From contig JBBAEV010000001.1 of NCBI GenBank assembly GCA_041655735.1, positions 6,204 through 70,203 on the forward strand: a stretch of 64,000 nucleotides of DNA. Direction: 5' to 3'. The stretch comes from JBBAEV01 sp041655735 (GTDB taxonomy: Bacteria > Bacillota_I > Bacilli_A > RF39 > UBA660). The position numbers and the translations under genes are program-made. The notes beneath the pieces were generated by a model. That model saw nothing but the letters and a program-made list of their open reading frames with translations, was not told where the DNA came from and ran no database searches. Of the stretch, positions 26,963 to 36,700 are shown piece by piece; position 1 is the stretch's first letter; each line of letters begins with the position of its first letter.

Positions 26963-27599
26963 TATTTTTTAATGTATTTATTTTATCATCATAATTATAA
27001 CCTCTTAATATATATGATGTTGAAACAAGAATATCAGCGCCTTGTTCTTTACATAATTTTCCTGTTTCCTCATTAATACCACCATCTACTTCAATCGAAA
27101 TATTAACATTTTTTTTCATTATTTCTGATTTTAATTCTGATATTTTTTCTAAACTATCTAGTATAAAAGTTTGTCCACTAGCACCTGGTTCAACACTCAT
27201 TACAAGAACTAAATCGATTTTATCTAAATAATCATATATATCTTTAATAGGGGTTTTAGGTTTTACTGATACCCCGCATTTTATTCCATAACTTTTTATT
27301 TTATCTATATATTTATTTATATCTTTTGAAAGTTCATAATGAATAGTAATTATTGAAGTATTTAATAAAGCAAACTGTTCTATCAAATGATTAGGATTAT
27401 TAACCATTAAATGAACATCTAAAGGTATTTTATTATCTTTTAATAAACTTTTTATTTTAGAAAAAGACATTGATTTTGATTTCACAAAATTTCCATCCAT
27501 AATATCAATATGAATATAATCAGTATTTGTATTATTTAATTTCTTTATTACTTCCTTTACATTATTTTCATACAAAACAGAGGTTGAAATCTTTACCAT
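26958..27599 (-). CDS. rpe: Ribulose-phosphate 3-epimerase
   Basis: Interconverts ribulose-5-P and xylulose-5-P in the pentose phosphate pathway. About 213 residues, TIM barrel. Conserved elements: YIHIDIMDGNFVKSKSMS (catalytic Asp and metal-binding His), LDVHLMVNNPNH, LVLVMSVEPGASGQTF, and IEVDGGINEETG. ATG at 27614 is in frame, but the spacing to GGGATGTGATATT favours 27599. It overlaps or abuts the end of rsgA and is co-transcribed with it, the conserved prkC-rsgA-rpe order. Confidence 0.95.
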   Translation of the reverse strand: MVKISTSVLYENNVKEVIKKLNNTNTDYIHIDIMDGNFVKSKSMSFSKIKSLLKDNKIPLDVHLMVNNPNHLIEQFALLNTSIITIHYELSKDINKYIDKIKSYGIKCGVSVKPKTPIKDIYDYLDKIDLVLVMSVEPGASGQTFILDSLEKISELKSEIMKKNVNISIEVDGGINEETGKLCKEQGADILVSTSYILRGYNYDDKINTLKNN

Positions 27600-27603
27600 A
27601 ATA

Positions 27604-28443
27604 TCACATCCCATTAATAAACTTTATATAGTTATCATATCTACTCTTTAAGATAATACCTTTTTCTACCGCTTGTTTTATTAAACAATCTTTTTCCTTT
27701 AAATGCATACACCCCTTATATTTACAGTGATAGTTTTTAAATTCAATAAAATTATCTCTTATATCTTCTTTATTCATACCTTTAAAATCTAAGGCAGAAA
27801 ACCCTGGAGTATCTGCCACATACCCTTTATTTGTTTCTAACAACTCAACATGTCTCGTAGTGTGTTTCCCTCTTCCTAAAGAAAGTGATATAGGATTAGT
27901 TTCTAATTGTAACTTTTTATTTAATAAATTAAGCAAAGTACTTTTCCCCACACCACTTTGACCTGTTATAACAGTTATTTTGTTTTTAAATATTTTTTTT
28001 ATTCTTTTCTTTTGACTAGTAATAAAAAAAGAATAACCTATTTTTTTATAATACTTTAAGATATTTATAATATCTTTTTTTTCTTTTTTATTTAACAGAT
28101 CCATCTTAGAAACATAAATAATAGGTTTAATATGATTAAATTCAATAACCACCAATAATTTATCTAATAAATTAGTAGAAAAATTTGGCTCTTTAGCGCT
28201 AATCACAATAAGAGCTTGGTCTACATTACTTATTGGTGGTCTTATTAATTCATTATAACGAGGTAAAATATTCATAATATACCCTTTATTATTATCTATA
28301 ATGTTAAACTCTATAATATCCCCCACTAATGGTGTAATATTATTTTTCCAAAACTTTCCTCGAGCTTGACATTCAAATATATTATTATTACTTTCAACAT
28401 AATAAAAGTCACGCATAATTTTTATAATTTTACCTTTTTCCAT
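27604..28443 (-). CDS. rsgA: Ribosome small subunit-dependent GTPase A (RsgA/CpgA)
   Basis: Circularly permuted GTPase that helps late 30S maturation. About 279 residues. An N-terminal OB domain (GKIIKIMRDFYYVES onward) is followed by permuted G motifs: G4 YVSKMDLLNK, G1 TGQSGVGKSTLLN, G3 DTPGFSALD, and a C-terminal zinc domain (CKYKGCMHLKEKDCLIK). The frame opens at 28488, but AAAGGGGATATT marks the start at 28443. It ends with TGA, evidence for the standard code. It follows prkC by 10 bases. Confidence 0.95.
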   Translation of the reverse strand: MEKGKIIKIMRDFYYVESNNNIFECQARGKFWKNNITPLVGDIIEFNIIDNNKGYIMNILPRYNELIRPPISNVDQALIVISAKEPNFSTNLLDKLLVVIEFNHIKPIIYVSKMDLLNKKEKKDIINILKYYKKIGYSFFITSQKKRIKKIFKNKITVITGQSGVGKSTLLNLLNKKLQLETNPISLSLGRGKHTTRHVELLETNKGYVADTPGFSALDFKGMNKEDIRDNFIEFKNYHCKYKGCMHLKEKDCLIKQAVEKGIILKSRYDNYIKFINGM

Positions 28444-28453
28444 AATATCCCCT

Positions 28454-30184
28454 TTATTCAGTTGGTGTTTCTTCCTCGGTTTCGTCATCTGGTATTATCG
28501 GTTCCTTAGTTATTTTTATTTTTAAAGTAGTACCAGATATAATTTTAGTACCCGCAGTCCTACTTTGGTAAATAATAGTACCCGGCTCTTCCGCAATTGT
28601 TTCTACATATTCTTTTGTTAAAATTAAACCATATTCCTCCGCAAATGCTTCTACATCAGAAACAGACCAGGCATCTTTTACCATGTCTGGATATTCAGAT
28701 ACAATATCAGGAATATATAAAGTTACTGTATCCCCTTTTGTTACTTCTGTTCCTGCTTCTGGTTCTTGCCTAATAATAGAATTTTCTACTACTTCTTCAT
28801 CATCTTCTGACTCTTCTTTTTCTATTAACACATTTAATTCATACAATTCTTCTAAAATAGCCTTTACCTCTATATAATTTCTTCCTGTATAATCTTCCAA
28901 AGTTATTTTAGTTGTCCCTGTTGATTCATAAAGAGTTATAACTGTTCCTTTTCTTCTTGTTCTACCAATTCCTGGTTCCGTTTTTACTATTAAACCTTCA
29001 TCTACAGTATCACTAGAAATCTTTTCAGTTTTAGTTGCTACTTCAAACCCTTCTTCTTTTAATTTTTTTTCAGCTTCTACCACTGTCATTCCTGACACAT
29101 CAGGAATTTTAAACTCTGGAACTTTAGTTAAAGCTGGAACTAATAAAAATATAATTAGAAATAATAAAACTAATGATCCTATAATACCACTTAAAATAAT
29201 CAATGTTTTATTTATTTTCTTTTCTTCAATTGGTTTTGCAATACTACTCTCCTCCACCTTCACATCTTTAAATCTACTAGAATTTATAACTGATAACCTT
29301 TTCGTTGTTTCTAAATCTTGTTCTTCATGTTCATATAAATATTTATCTTCTTCTTTTCTTGATTCATCCAAAACTGTTTTTAAATCATTATACATTTCCA
29401 TTGCATCACTATATCTATTTTGTGGATTTTTAGCAGTTGCTTTTATAATGACATTTTCAACACTTTGAGGAATATTATCATTTTGTTTTCTTACACTTGG
29501 TACTTCATCTTTTAAATGTTTAAGAGCTATTTCTACCGCATTATCACCTTTAAAAGGAATACGACCTAACAACAGTTCATACATTAAAATACCTAAAGAG
29601 TATATGTCGCTTTTTATTGTTGCCCCATTACCATTAGCCTGTTCAGGAGGAAGATAATGAACAGAACCCATAACTGAATTAGTTTGTGTTAATTGTGTAC
29701 CATTTAAAGCCATCGCAATTCCAAAATCAGTTATTTTTACTCTACCATCTTCCATAATTAAAATATTTAATGGTTTTATATCACGATGAATAATATATGA
29801 TTCATGCGCATGCGCTACTGCTGAAGTTAACTGTAACATTATATCAATTACTTCAGTTAAGGCAAGGGCCCCCCTTTTCTTTATTAATTCTTTTAATGTC
29901 TTACCTTCTATATATTCCATTACAATATAATAATTGCCATCATCTTCTCCTACATCATACATTTCAACAATATTGGGATGACTAAGTGAAGAAGCCGATA
30001 ATGCCTCTCTTTGAAAACGACGAACAAATTTATCATCACTAGATAAATCGCCACGTAATATTTTTACTGCTACCTTACGATTTAGAATAATATCTTCAGC
30101 TAAATAAACATTAGCCATACCACCTTCACCAATCGTTTTAATAATTTGGTAGCGGTCATTAATTTTTTGCCCCTTTATCACCAT
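28454..30184 (-). CDS. prkC: Serine/threonine protein kinase PrkC with PASTA repeats
   Basis: 576 residues. Cytoplasmic Hanks-type kinase: glycine loop GEGGMANV (19-26), catalytic HRDIKPLN (133-140), DFGIAMALN, and SVHYLPPEQANG. One membrane span lies around residues 328-350 (TLIILSGIIGSLVLLFLIIF), then about three extracellular PASTA repeats (IPDVSGMTVVEAEKKLKEEG and two more), which sense peptidoglycan fragments or lipid II. It ends in an acidic tail. It acts in growth, cell-wall control and spore germination in Bacilli. Paired with phosphatase prpC, whose stop lies 3 bases upstream of its start codon. Confidence 0.96.
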   Translation of the reverse strand: MVIKGQKINDRYQIIKTIGEGGMANVYLAEDIILNRKVAVKILRGDLSSDDKFVRRFQREALSASSLSHPNIVEMYDVGEDDGNYYIVMEYIEGKTLKELIKKRGALALTEVIDIMLQLTSAVAHAHESYIIHRDIKPLNILIMEDGRVKITDFGIAMALNGTQLTQTNSVMGSVHYLPPEQANGNGATIKSDIYSLGILMYELLLGRIPFKGDNAVEIALKHLKDEVPSVRKQNDNIPQSVENVIIKATAKNPQNRYSDAMEMYNDLKTVLDESRKEEDKYLYEHEEQDLETTKRLSVINSSRFKDVKVEESSIAKPIEEKKINKTLIILSGIIGSLVLLFLIIFLLVPALTKVPEFKIPDVSGMTVVEAEKKLKEEGFEVATKTEKISSDTVDEGLIVKTEPGIGRTRRKGTVITLYESTGTTKITLEDYTGRNYIEVKAILEELYELNVLIEKEESEDDEEVVENSIIRQEPEAGTEVTKGDTVTLYIPDIVSEYPDMVKDAWSVSDVEAFAEEYGLILTKEYVETIAEEPGTIIYQSRTAGTKIISGTTLKIKITKEPIIPDDETEEETPTE

Positions 30185-30187
30185 AAA

Positions 30188-30925
30188 TTAATCACCACTT
30201 TCTTTTTCTAGATACGCAATGGATATATTATCTGTTCCACCTCGGTTATTACTTTTTTTAATTAATCTTATAATCTTGTCTTCTATACTAAAATCACTGT
30301 TTAAAACTCTTTCAATTTGTTCTTTTGTAACCATTGTTGTTAATCCATCACTACAAAGCATTATAGACTGTATTTCTGTATCTACATCAAAAATATCTAT
30401 TTCCACTGGATCATTAGCCCCTAATGCTTTCATTAATACATTTTTACGAGGATGCCCTTCTGCTTCTTCTTCGCTAAGTTCTCCTGTTGACACTAATAAA
30501 TTAACTAAAGTATGGTCTCTTGTAACCTTATGAAGAACATTATTCTTCATTACAAAACCAGAACTATCTCCAATATTACCAAATATTAAATATTCTTTAG
30601 TAAACATACAAACAACTAATGTTGTCCCCATTCCCTTACTTTCAGGATTTTCACTAGTATACTTAAAAATATTATTATTTATTTCACTAACATTATCTTT
30701 CAACCATTTAACAGCTTCTTTTTTGCCCCCTATGGTATTTAATTTGCCAAACTCTTTGCCTAAATGAGTAACTGCTAAAGAAGATGCCACTTCGCCAGCC
30801 CTATGACCTCCCATACCATCTGCTACTGCCATTAGATATTCATCACTTATATTCTTAGTTATTATTACGCTATCTTCATTATGAGTTCTAACTTTACCTG
30901 AATCTGTCAAATAAAATGAGTTCAT
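30188..30925 (-). CDS. prpC: PP2C-type serine/threonine phosphatase (PrpC/Stp)
   Basis: 245 residues. Metal-dependent phosphatase that reverses PrkC phosphorylation. Motifs in order: SGKVRTHNEDS near the N-terminus, VADGMGGHRAGEVAS (metal-binding DGxxG), GMGTTLVV, GNIGDSSG, LCSDGLT, and GGTDNISI near the end. AGGAGGAACAAT precedes the start. It lies between rlmN and prkC, the conserved operon. Confidence 0.96.
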   Translation of the reverse strand: MNSFYLTDSGKVRTHNEDSVIITKNISDEYLMAVADGMGGHRAGEVASSLAVTHLGKEFGKLNTIGGKKEAVKWLKDNVSEINNNIFKYTSENPESKGMGTTLVVCMFTKEYLIFGNIGDSSGFVMKNNVLHKVTRDHTLVNLLVSTGELSEEEAEGHPRKNVLMKALGANDPVEIDIFDVDTEIQSIMLCSDGLTTMVTKEQIERVLNSDFSIEDKIIRLIKKSNNRGGTDNISIAYLEKESGD

Positions 30926-30935
30926 ATTGTTCCTC

Positions 30936-31937
30936 CTACCATTCTGCCCTTAATTGTCCACAAGCCGCGGCTATTTCTAAACCAAACTCTCTCCTAATTG
31001 TAACATTTATTCCCCTCTTTTTTAATATATCATAAAAATGTAATATTTGTTTCTTATTAGTTCTTTTAAATTTATCATCTGTTTCATTATAAGGTATTAA
31101 ATTAACATAGCAATTTATCCCTTTAAGTAGAGTACTCAATTCAATAGCACAATCATCACTATCATTAATATTCTTTAGCATAATATATTCAAAAGTAACT
31201 CTTCTATTAGTTTGATTAATATATTTTTTCACCACACTGATAAGTTTACTAATACTATACACTTTATTGATAGGCATTAATCTACTTCTAAGTTCATCAT
31301 TAGATGCATGTAAACTAATAGCTAGATTAACCTGAATACCTTCTTTCATAAATTCTTCTATTTTGGGAATTATACCACAAGTTGATATTGTAATATGACG
31401 AACTCCTATATCTAACCCTTTATTATTATTTATTATTCTAATGAATTTTAATACATTATCATAATTATCAAAAGGTTCACCAATGCCCATTAATACTACA
31501 TGTGATATCCTCTCTTTAATATCTCCTTCAATAAATAGTATTTGTAATATCATATCACTAGCACTTAAATTTCTAACTTTTTTCAACTTTCCACTTGCAC
31601 AAAATAAACATCCCATATTACATCCTACTTGTGTTGAAATACAAATACTATTACCATAATTATGTTTCATTACTACGCTTTCTATTTTTTCTCCATCAGA
31701 TAGTTCAAATAAATACTTAAATACATCATCATTACTTTGTTTTTTTATGAGTTTTATTTTTTCTAATGGTTTATCTTTTTCTAACCTCTCTATTAATTCT
31801 TTTTTTATATTAGTCATTTCTTTATAAGAGTCAATTTTCTTTTTATATAACCAATCGAAAATTTGACTAGCTATATACTTTTCTTCATTTATATTTAAAA
31901 AATATTTTTTTAGTTCTTCTAATGTGTAATTATACAT
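30936..31937 (-). CDS. rlmN: Dual-specificity 23S rRNA/tRNA adenine C2 methyltransferase RlmN
   Basis: Radical SAM enzyme that methylates A2503 of 23S rRNA and A37 of some tRNAs. About 333 residues. Cluster motif CNMGCLFC (CxxxCxxC), a MGIGEPFDNYDNVLKFI segment, HASNDELRSRLMPINK, and near the C-terminus the catalytic Cys in RREFGLEIAAACGQLRAE. The frame opens at 31979, but AAGGTGAAAATT places the start at 31937 (MYNYTLEELK). It precedes prpC. The usual partner rsmB, upstream of rlmN in Bacillus, is absent here. Confidence 0.96.
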   Translation of the reverse strand: MYNYTLEELKKYFLNINEEKYIASQIFDWLYKKKIDSYKEMTNIKKELIERLEKDKPLEKIKLIKKQSNDDVFKYLFELSDGEKIESVVMKHNYGNSICISTQVGCNMGCLFCASGKLKKVRNLSASDMILQILFIEGDIKERISHVVLMGIGEPFDNYDNVLKFIRIINNNKGLDIGVRHITISTCGIIPKIEEFMKEGIQVNLAISLHASNDELRSRLMPINKVYSISKLISVVKKYINQTNRRVTFEYIMLKNINDSDDCAIELSTLLKGINCYVNLIPYNETDDKFKRTNKKQILHFYDILKKRGINVTIRREFGLEIAAACGQLRAEW

Positions 31938-31987
31938 AATTTTCACCTTACTTAGTAAGTATATCAAAAAAAAAAGCAAGAATAAAC

Positions 31988-32008
31988 AAAAAAAGCCTTA
32001 AAAGCTTT
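31988..32008 (-). terminator. Terminator after the 222-residue membrane protein
   Basis: AAAAGC(TTTTAAG)GCTTTT hairpin followed by TTTGTTT on the minus strand, between the unknown gene at 32009 and rlmN. Confidence 0.65.
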
Positions 32009-32677
32009 TTATTTAATACTGTTTACATTACTATAATATACTTCTACCTCATATTTAGTAATATTATTATCCATACTATTAGCCAAATTAGTTATATCAA
32101 AATATATTTTATCTACATAACTTGTATTAGCATATACCTTCATAATAATATTATCAGTTTCATTATTTAATACTATATCATATTCATCACAAAACGAATT
32201 AATTGGAACATTATATGTTTGTAAAACTACGCCAGAAAAATATTTTGTTTCTTCATATAATTTGCTTTTTTTTATAAGCTCTAGTATTGAATCTATATTT
32301 AAAACATCTTTAACTTCTAAAATATAATCTTCTTCTGGGATTACCGAATAATTATCATCTTTTCTTTCTCCTTCATAATTATCTTCTTTATCACCAATAT
32401 AATAATTAACTTTATATTTATAATTATTATTCATTAAAGGTGTATATTTAGAATATGTTATTTGTCCATAATCATAAGTATCTGTATTATTATTTTCATT
32501 ATTATTGATTTGATCTTCTGTTGTTTTACTGTCTCCTAAACTACCCATATAAATAAATACTAATATAAAAAACAATACATATAATCCCAAAGTAAGCCCT
32601 GCTTTTTTTCTTTTATCTTTAAGCATTTCTTTTATATTAAATTTATTTTTTTCATTACTAGGATTAGTTTCATTCAT
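32009..32677 (-). CDS. Unknown single-pass membrane protein
   Basis: 222 residues. A charged cytoplasmic N-terminus (about 1-27) is followed by one membrane helix (GLYVLFFILVFIYMG, about 31-46) and an extracellular region with an Asn/Asp-rich linker, then a folded beta-rich domain (residues about 75-222). No family is recognised. GTAGGTGATAAT precedes the start. It sits between fmt and rlmN, where many Bacilli carry rsmB; whether it replaced rsmB or was inserted cannot be told. It has its own terminator downstream. Confidence 0.75.
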   Translation of the reverse strand: MNETNPSNEKNKFNIKEMLKDKRKKAGLTLGLYVLFFILVFIYMGSLGDSKTTEDQINNNENNNTDTYDYGQITYSKYTPLMNNNYKYKVNYYIGDKEDNYEGERKDDNYSVIPEEDYILEVKDVLNIDSILELIKKSKLYEETKYFSGVVLQTYNVPINSFCDEYDIVLNNETDNIIMKVYANTSYVDKIYFDITNLANSMDNNITKYEVEVYYSNVNSIK

Positions 32678-32699
32678 ATTATCACCTACTACAATTTTA

Positions 32700-33632
32700 C
32701 TATATATTTAACATTTTTCCAATTAAAAAGTCATATTTGCCTTTGCCATTCAAATAATCTTTTACTTTCATTTTATTTTTACCTTCTGGTTGTATTTTAG
32801 TAAGTACTATATTTCTATCTTTTGTCTTTATCACAATGCCATCTTTTATTATATCAACTATTTCTCCTGCTTTACCTTTATATTCTTTCTCTAATATGTA
32901 TGAATCCCATACCTTAAATACTTTATTATTTAATATGAAATAGGTACCTGGAAATGGATTAAATGCCCTAATATGATTATATACTTCTAATGCAGTCTTA
33001 GTAAAATATAATCTTTCTTCTTCTCTCTTTACATTCCATGCATATGTTACTTCATCTTCATTCTGTTTTATTCTTTTGTTAGTACCTTCAATAATATCTG
33101 GAAGCGTCTTTAATAATAAATTCTTTCCTAATGTACTTAATTTATCATGTAAACTTCCACCAATATCATTATCTTCTATCTTAATACTTTCTTGACTTAT
33201 AATATCTCCACTATCCATTTTTTCACTCACACACATAATAGTAATACCTGTTTCTTTATGTCCATATTGTATAGCCCTATGAATTGGAGCCCCTCCTCTA
33301 AGTTTAGGAAGAAGTGAAGCATGAACATTAATACAGCCATATTTAGGATAATCTAATACTTCGTTTGGAATAATTTGACCATAAGCACAAGTAATTATAA
33401 TATCAGGATTTAACTCTAATATATCTTTATAGTCTTCTTTTATTTTTATTGGTTGAAATATCTTTATATTATGTTTTAATGCTATTTCTTTTACTTTAGA
33501 AAACAATATTTCTTTCTTTCTTCCAACTTCTTTATCAGGTTGTGTAACAACCCCTACTACATTATATTTTTCTATTAAAGCTTCTAATATAGGTTCACAA
33601 AATACAGGTGTTCCCATAAATACTATTTTCAT
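32700..33632 (-). CDS. fmt: Methionyl-tRNA formyltransferase
   Basis: Formylates Met-tRNAi for initiation. 310 residues. N-terminal formyltransferase domain (MKIVFMGTPVFCEPILEAL, catalytic Asn in INVHASLLPKLRGGAPIHRA, with a downstream MDSGDI) and C-terminal OB-like domain (AFNPFPGTYF onward). GGTGATAAT precedes the start. It follows priA by 10 bases, as in Bacillus, but peptide deformylase (def) is not found beside it. Confidence 0.96.
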   Translation of the reverse strand: MKIVFMGTPVFCEPILEALIEKYNVVGVVTQPDKEVGRKKEILFSKVKEIALKHNIKIFQPIKIKEDYKDILELNPDIIITCAYGQIIPNEVLDYPKYGCINVHASLLPKLRGGAPIHRAIQYGHKETGITIMCVSEKMDSGDIISQESIKIEDNDIGGSLHDKLSTLGKNLLLKTLPDIIEGTNKRIKQNEDEVTYAWNVKREEERLYFTKTALEVYNHIRAFNPFPGTYFILNNKVFKVWDSYILEKEYKGKAGEIVDIIKDGIVIKTKDRNIVLTKIQPEGKNKMKVKDYLNGKGKYDFLIGKMLNI

Positions 33633-33642
33633 ATTATCACCT

Positions 33643-35835
33643 CTATATCTTAATAGGATTAATATCTATTTCAATTGATACCTTTCTATTATCTTTATAA
33701 TGTTCTAAAATATCTTTTAATACTTTTTCTAGTTTTAAATCATTTCTATATTTTATTATACATTGAAATCGATAAATATGGTTAATTTTATATAAATTTG
33801 AAGTAGATGGCCCTAATACAATAGAATCATCACTTAAATTATTTCTTAGATAATCGCCTATTTTCTTACTAGAATTTAATGCCTCTTCATAGTTCTTACT
33901 TAATATTCTAATAATAGTAAGAAAATAATATGGTGAATATTTCAATTTTTTTCTAATATACATTTCTTTTTCATAAAACCCAATATAATTATTTTCTTTA
34001 GCCATTAAAATACTATAATGATCAGGATTAAAAGTTTGAATAATAACTTCTCCTTCTAAATCTCCTCTTCCTGCTCTTCCACTTACTTGATTTAATAATT
34101 GAAAAGTTCTTTCTGCACTTCTAAAGTCAGGTATATTTAAACTAGTATCACCATTAAGCACTCCCACTAGTGTTACTTTAGGAAAATCAAGACCCTTCGC
34201 AATCATTTGCGTTCCTAATAATATATTATATTTGCCTTCTTCAAAATCACTTAAAATGTTTTTATGAGATCCCTTTTTACTAGTAGTATCAACATCCATT
34301 CTTACTGGTTTAGAATAAGGAATTTGTTTTAATAGTTCCTCTTCTAATTTTTCTGTTCCAGAGCCAAAATCTTTTATATTTTTACTTTTACATCCTGGGC
34401 ACATTTCTAATCTTTTTGTCCCATAACCACAATAATGGCATCTCATCATATTGCTTCTTTTATGAAATGTAAGCGTTATATCACAATTAGGACATTTATG
34501 AGTATAACCACAATCTTTACATGTAATAAATGTAGTATATCCTCTTCTATTTAATAATAGAATTACTTGTTCATCCTTTTCTAATTTCTCTTTTATTTTA
34601 TCTAATAAAAGATTAGAAAAGATACCTCTATTGCCACTCTTTATTTCTTCTTTCATATCAATTATAGACACTTTAGGTAAAGAATTAGAATTCACTCTAT
34701 TAGGTAAGGAAAGCAACTTATATACCCCTTTTTTTGCTCTCGCATAACTTTCCAAAGATGGAGTAGCACTTCCTAATACTATTAGGCATTTATGATAGTG
34801 ACTTCTCCATGAAGCAATATCTAAAACATGATATCTTGGATTATTTTCTTGTTTATAAGTTGATGAATGTTCTTCATCAATAATAATTATTCCTATCTTT
34901 TTAAATGGCGCAAATATCGCACTTCTAGCCCCTACCACAATATCTACTTCATCTTTTTCAATTTTACGCCATTCATCATATTTTTCACCATCTCTTAAAT
35001 TACTATGGAGAATAGCTACTCTTTTACCAAATCTTCCCTTAAAACGATTAACCATTTGTGGAGTCAAACTAATTTCAGGTACTAATACAATAGCTTTCTC
35101 TTTATTTTTTATAACCTCATCTATTACCTGCATATATATTTCTGTTTTACCACTACCTGTTACTCCATATAATAAATAAGTTATACTATTCTTTAAATTA
35201 TTTTTTATTTCATTAAATACTTTAAGCTGATCTTTATTTAATATAAAAGAATTATATTCTTTTATATTTTCATTATCACCACGATATACCTCTTTTTTTA
35301 TTTCTTTTACTAATCCTTTAGTTAATAAGGTGTTTAAACTACTAATAGCTAATTCTCTTTTATTAATGACTTTATTAGTTATTAATTTTCTTAATATTTG
35401 ATTTTGTACTTCTCCTCTTCTATTGTTTTCAATATATTTTAAGATATATTCTATAGATTTATTTAAAGCTATATATTTTTCAATTTTAATACTTATTTTA
35501 GTATTCTTTTTAGCCTTTAATGCCGTAGGAAGCATTACTTGATAAGCATTTATTAAATAACATAATGTTTTATTACTGATATATTTACCAAGCTCTAATA
35601 ATTCTTTATTTAATACTGGTTTATTATCAATTACATCAATAATACTTTTTAATTCATAATCATATTCTTTTTTATTATTTATACCCAAAATAAAACCCTC
35701 TACTTTTTGTTTGCCAAAAGGTACTAATACTCTTTTACCTACCTCTATTTTATCTTTTAAATTATTTGGTACAAAATAAGTGAAAGTTTTATCAATTGTT
35801 TTTGTACCAAGTTCAACAAGTACTTCTACAAACAT
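33643..35835 (-). CDS. priA: Primosomal protein N' (PriA replication restart helicase)
   Basis: 730 residues. SF2 helicase that recognises stalled forks and starts DnaD/DnaB/DnaI-dependent helicase reloading. N-terminal DNA-binding domain (VLVELGTKTIDKTFTYFVP), Walker A YGVTGSGKTEIY, DEEH box IIIDEEHSSTYKQ, then a zinc-binding region with paired cysteines (CKDCGYTHKCPNCD and CHYCGYGTKRLEMCPGCK), and helicase C motifs ending in QVSGRAGRG. AGGGTGGTCTT precedes the start. dnaB, dnaI and dnaD, its partners, are elsewhere in this window. Confidence 0.97.
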   Translation of the reverse strand: MFVEVLVELGTKTIDKTFTYFVPNNLKDKIEVGKRVLVPFGKQKVEGFILGINNKKEYDYELKSIIDVIDNKPVLNKELLELGKYISNKTLCYLINAYQVMLPTALKAKKNTKISIKIEKYIALNKSIEYILKYIENNRRGEVQNQILRKLITNKVINKRELAISSLNTLLTKGLVKEIKKEVYRGDNENIKEYNSFILNKDQLKVFNEIKNNLKNSITYLLYGVTGSGKTEIYMQVIDEVIKNKEKAIVLVPEISLTPQMVNRFKGRFGKRVAILHSNLRDGEKYDEWRKIEKDEVDIVVGARSAIFAPFKKIGIIIIDEEHSSTYKQENNPRYHVLDIASWRSHYHKCLIVLGSATPSLESYARAKKGVYKLLSLPNRVNSNSLPKVSIIDMKEEIKSGNRGIFSNLLLDKIKEKLEKDEQVILLLNRRGYTTFITCKDCGYTHKCPNCDITLTFHKRSNMMRCHYCGYGTKRLEMCPGCKSKNIKDFGSGTEKLEEELLKQIPYSKPVRMDVDTTSKKGSHKNILSDFEEGKYNILLGTQMIAKGLDFPKVTLVGVLNGDTSLNIPDFRSAERTFQLLNQVSGRAGRGDLEGEVIIQTFNPDHYSILMAKENNYIGFYEKEMYIRKKLKYSPYYFLTIIRILSKNYEEALNSSKKIGDYLRNNLSDDSIVLGPSTSNLYKINHIYRFQCIIKYRNDLKLEKVLKDILEHYKDNRKVSIEIDINPIKI

Positions 35836-35902
35836 AAGACCACCCTATCTAAAGTATAACATAAAAAAAGAAAAATTTTATTTCTCCTTTTTGTGAAAAT
35901 TA

Positions 35903-36628
35903 TTAACCATATACATGTCCACTATAACAATTTCTATCACTAAAATTTTCTTCTTTTTCATTTATATAAAATATTGGAATAAGCCTTAATTTTTTAGAAG
36001 TTTCCACAATTGTATCAATTGATTTTGGAATTATATAAAAAATACTCTTGTCAAATTCATCATCTACCTCATACCTTAAAATTAGTCTATTCCCTTTAAT
36101 TAACACATCGTTACTAATGATATAGTTTAATTTTGAATGGGATGAATATTTTGATTTTATAACTCTGTCTCTATCAAAATGTGATTTATCAGCAACGACT
36201 ATACAAGCATCGATAGTGGTGTTTATTTCGCTATCACCTCCATGATTTTTTATAGCACTTAAAATAACACATTTATCTCCATAAGATAAATTGAATTTAT
36301 TTAGATACGACTCAGCTAAAAGAAACCCTGCATCAGCATGTCCTTTTTTACCATTAATCATACCAATATCATGAAGTAACCCTGCAATATATCCTAATTT
36401 ACATGTTTTTTCATCTGATTTTAAGTCCTTAAGTAATTTTTTTGTTCGTTCAGCAACAAAAACCGCATGATCTAAATCATGATTAAACGCAATAGAGCCA
36501 TTTGCTTCTGATGATTCTGCAAATTCTAAAGTTATTTTTTGTATCTTTCTCATATAATCTAAATATTCTTCATCTTGTAAAATAAATTCTATAATATCAT
36601 CTAAACTTTTTTGTTCCTTTTCTTCCAT
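35903..36628 (-). CDS. HD-domain phosphohydrolase family protein
   Basis: 241 residues. The HD metal-binding pattern is present: a first His in FNHDLDHAVFVAERTKKLL, the HD pair in GLLHDIGMINGKKGHADAG, and a later Asp in CIVVADKSHFDRDR. This is the shape of HD-superfamily phosphohydrolases that cleave phosphoester bonds in nucleotides. The C-terminal domain (about 170-241) is not recognised. The substrate is unknown. It lies alone between a terminator after rseP and priA. Confidence 0.82.
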   Translation of the reverse strand: MEEKEQKSLDDIIEFILQDEEYLDYMRKIQKITLEFAESSEANGSIAFNHDLDHAVFVAERTKKLLKDLKSDEKTCKLGYIAGLLHDIGMINGKKGHADAGFLLAESYLNKFNLSYGDKCVILSAIKNHGGDSEINTTIDACIVVADKSHFDRDRVIKSKYSSHSKLNYIISNDVLIKGNRLILRYEVDDEFDKSIFYIIPKSIDTIVETSKKLRLIPIFYINEKEENFSDRNCYSGHVYG

Positions 36629-36667
36629 ATTAATACACCCACTAATAACATAGTTATTATTATTATA

Positions 36668-36692
36668 TCATAAAAAATTCTCTTTAAAAGAG
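36668..36692 (-). terminator. Terminator after rseP
   Basis: AAAATTCTCTTTTAAAGAGAATTTT hairpin (arms AAAATTCTCTTT and its complement) running into TTTTTTATG on the minus strand, just after the rseP stop. Confidence 0.8.
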
Positions 36693-36700
36693 AATTTTAC

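Noticed and set aside
30219..30533. 104-codon plus-strand frame
   Set aside because: Antisense of prpC, which has complete PP2C motifs.
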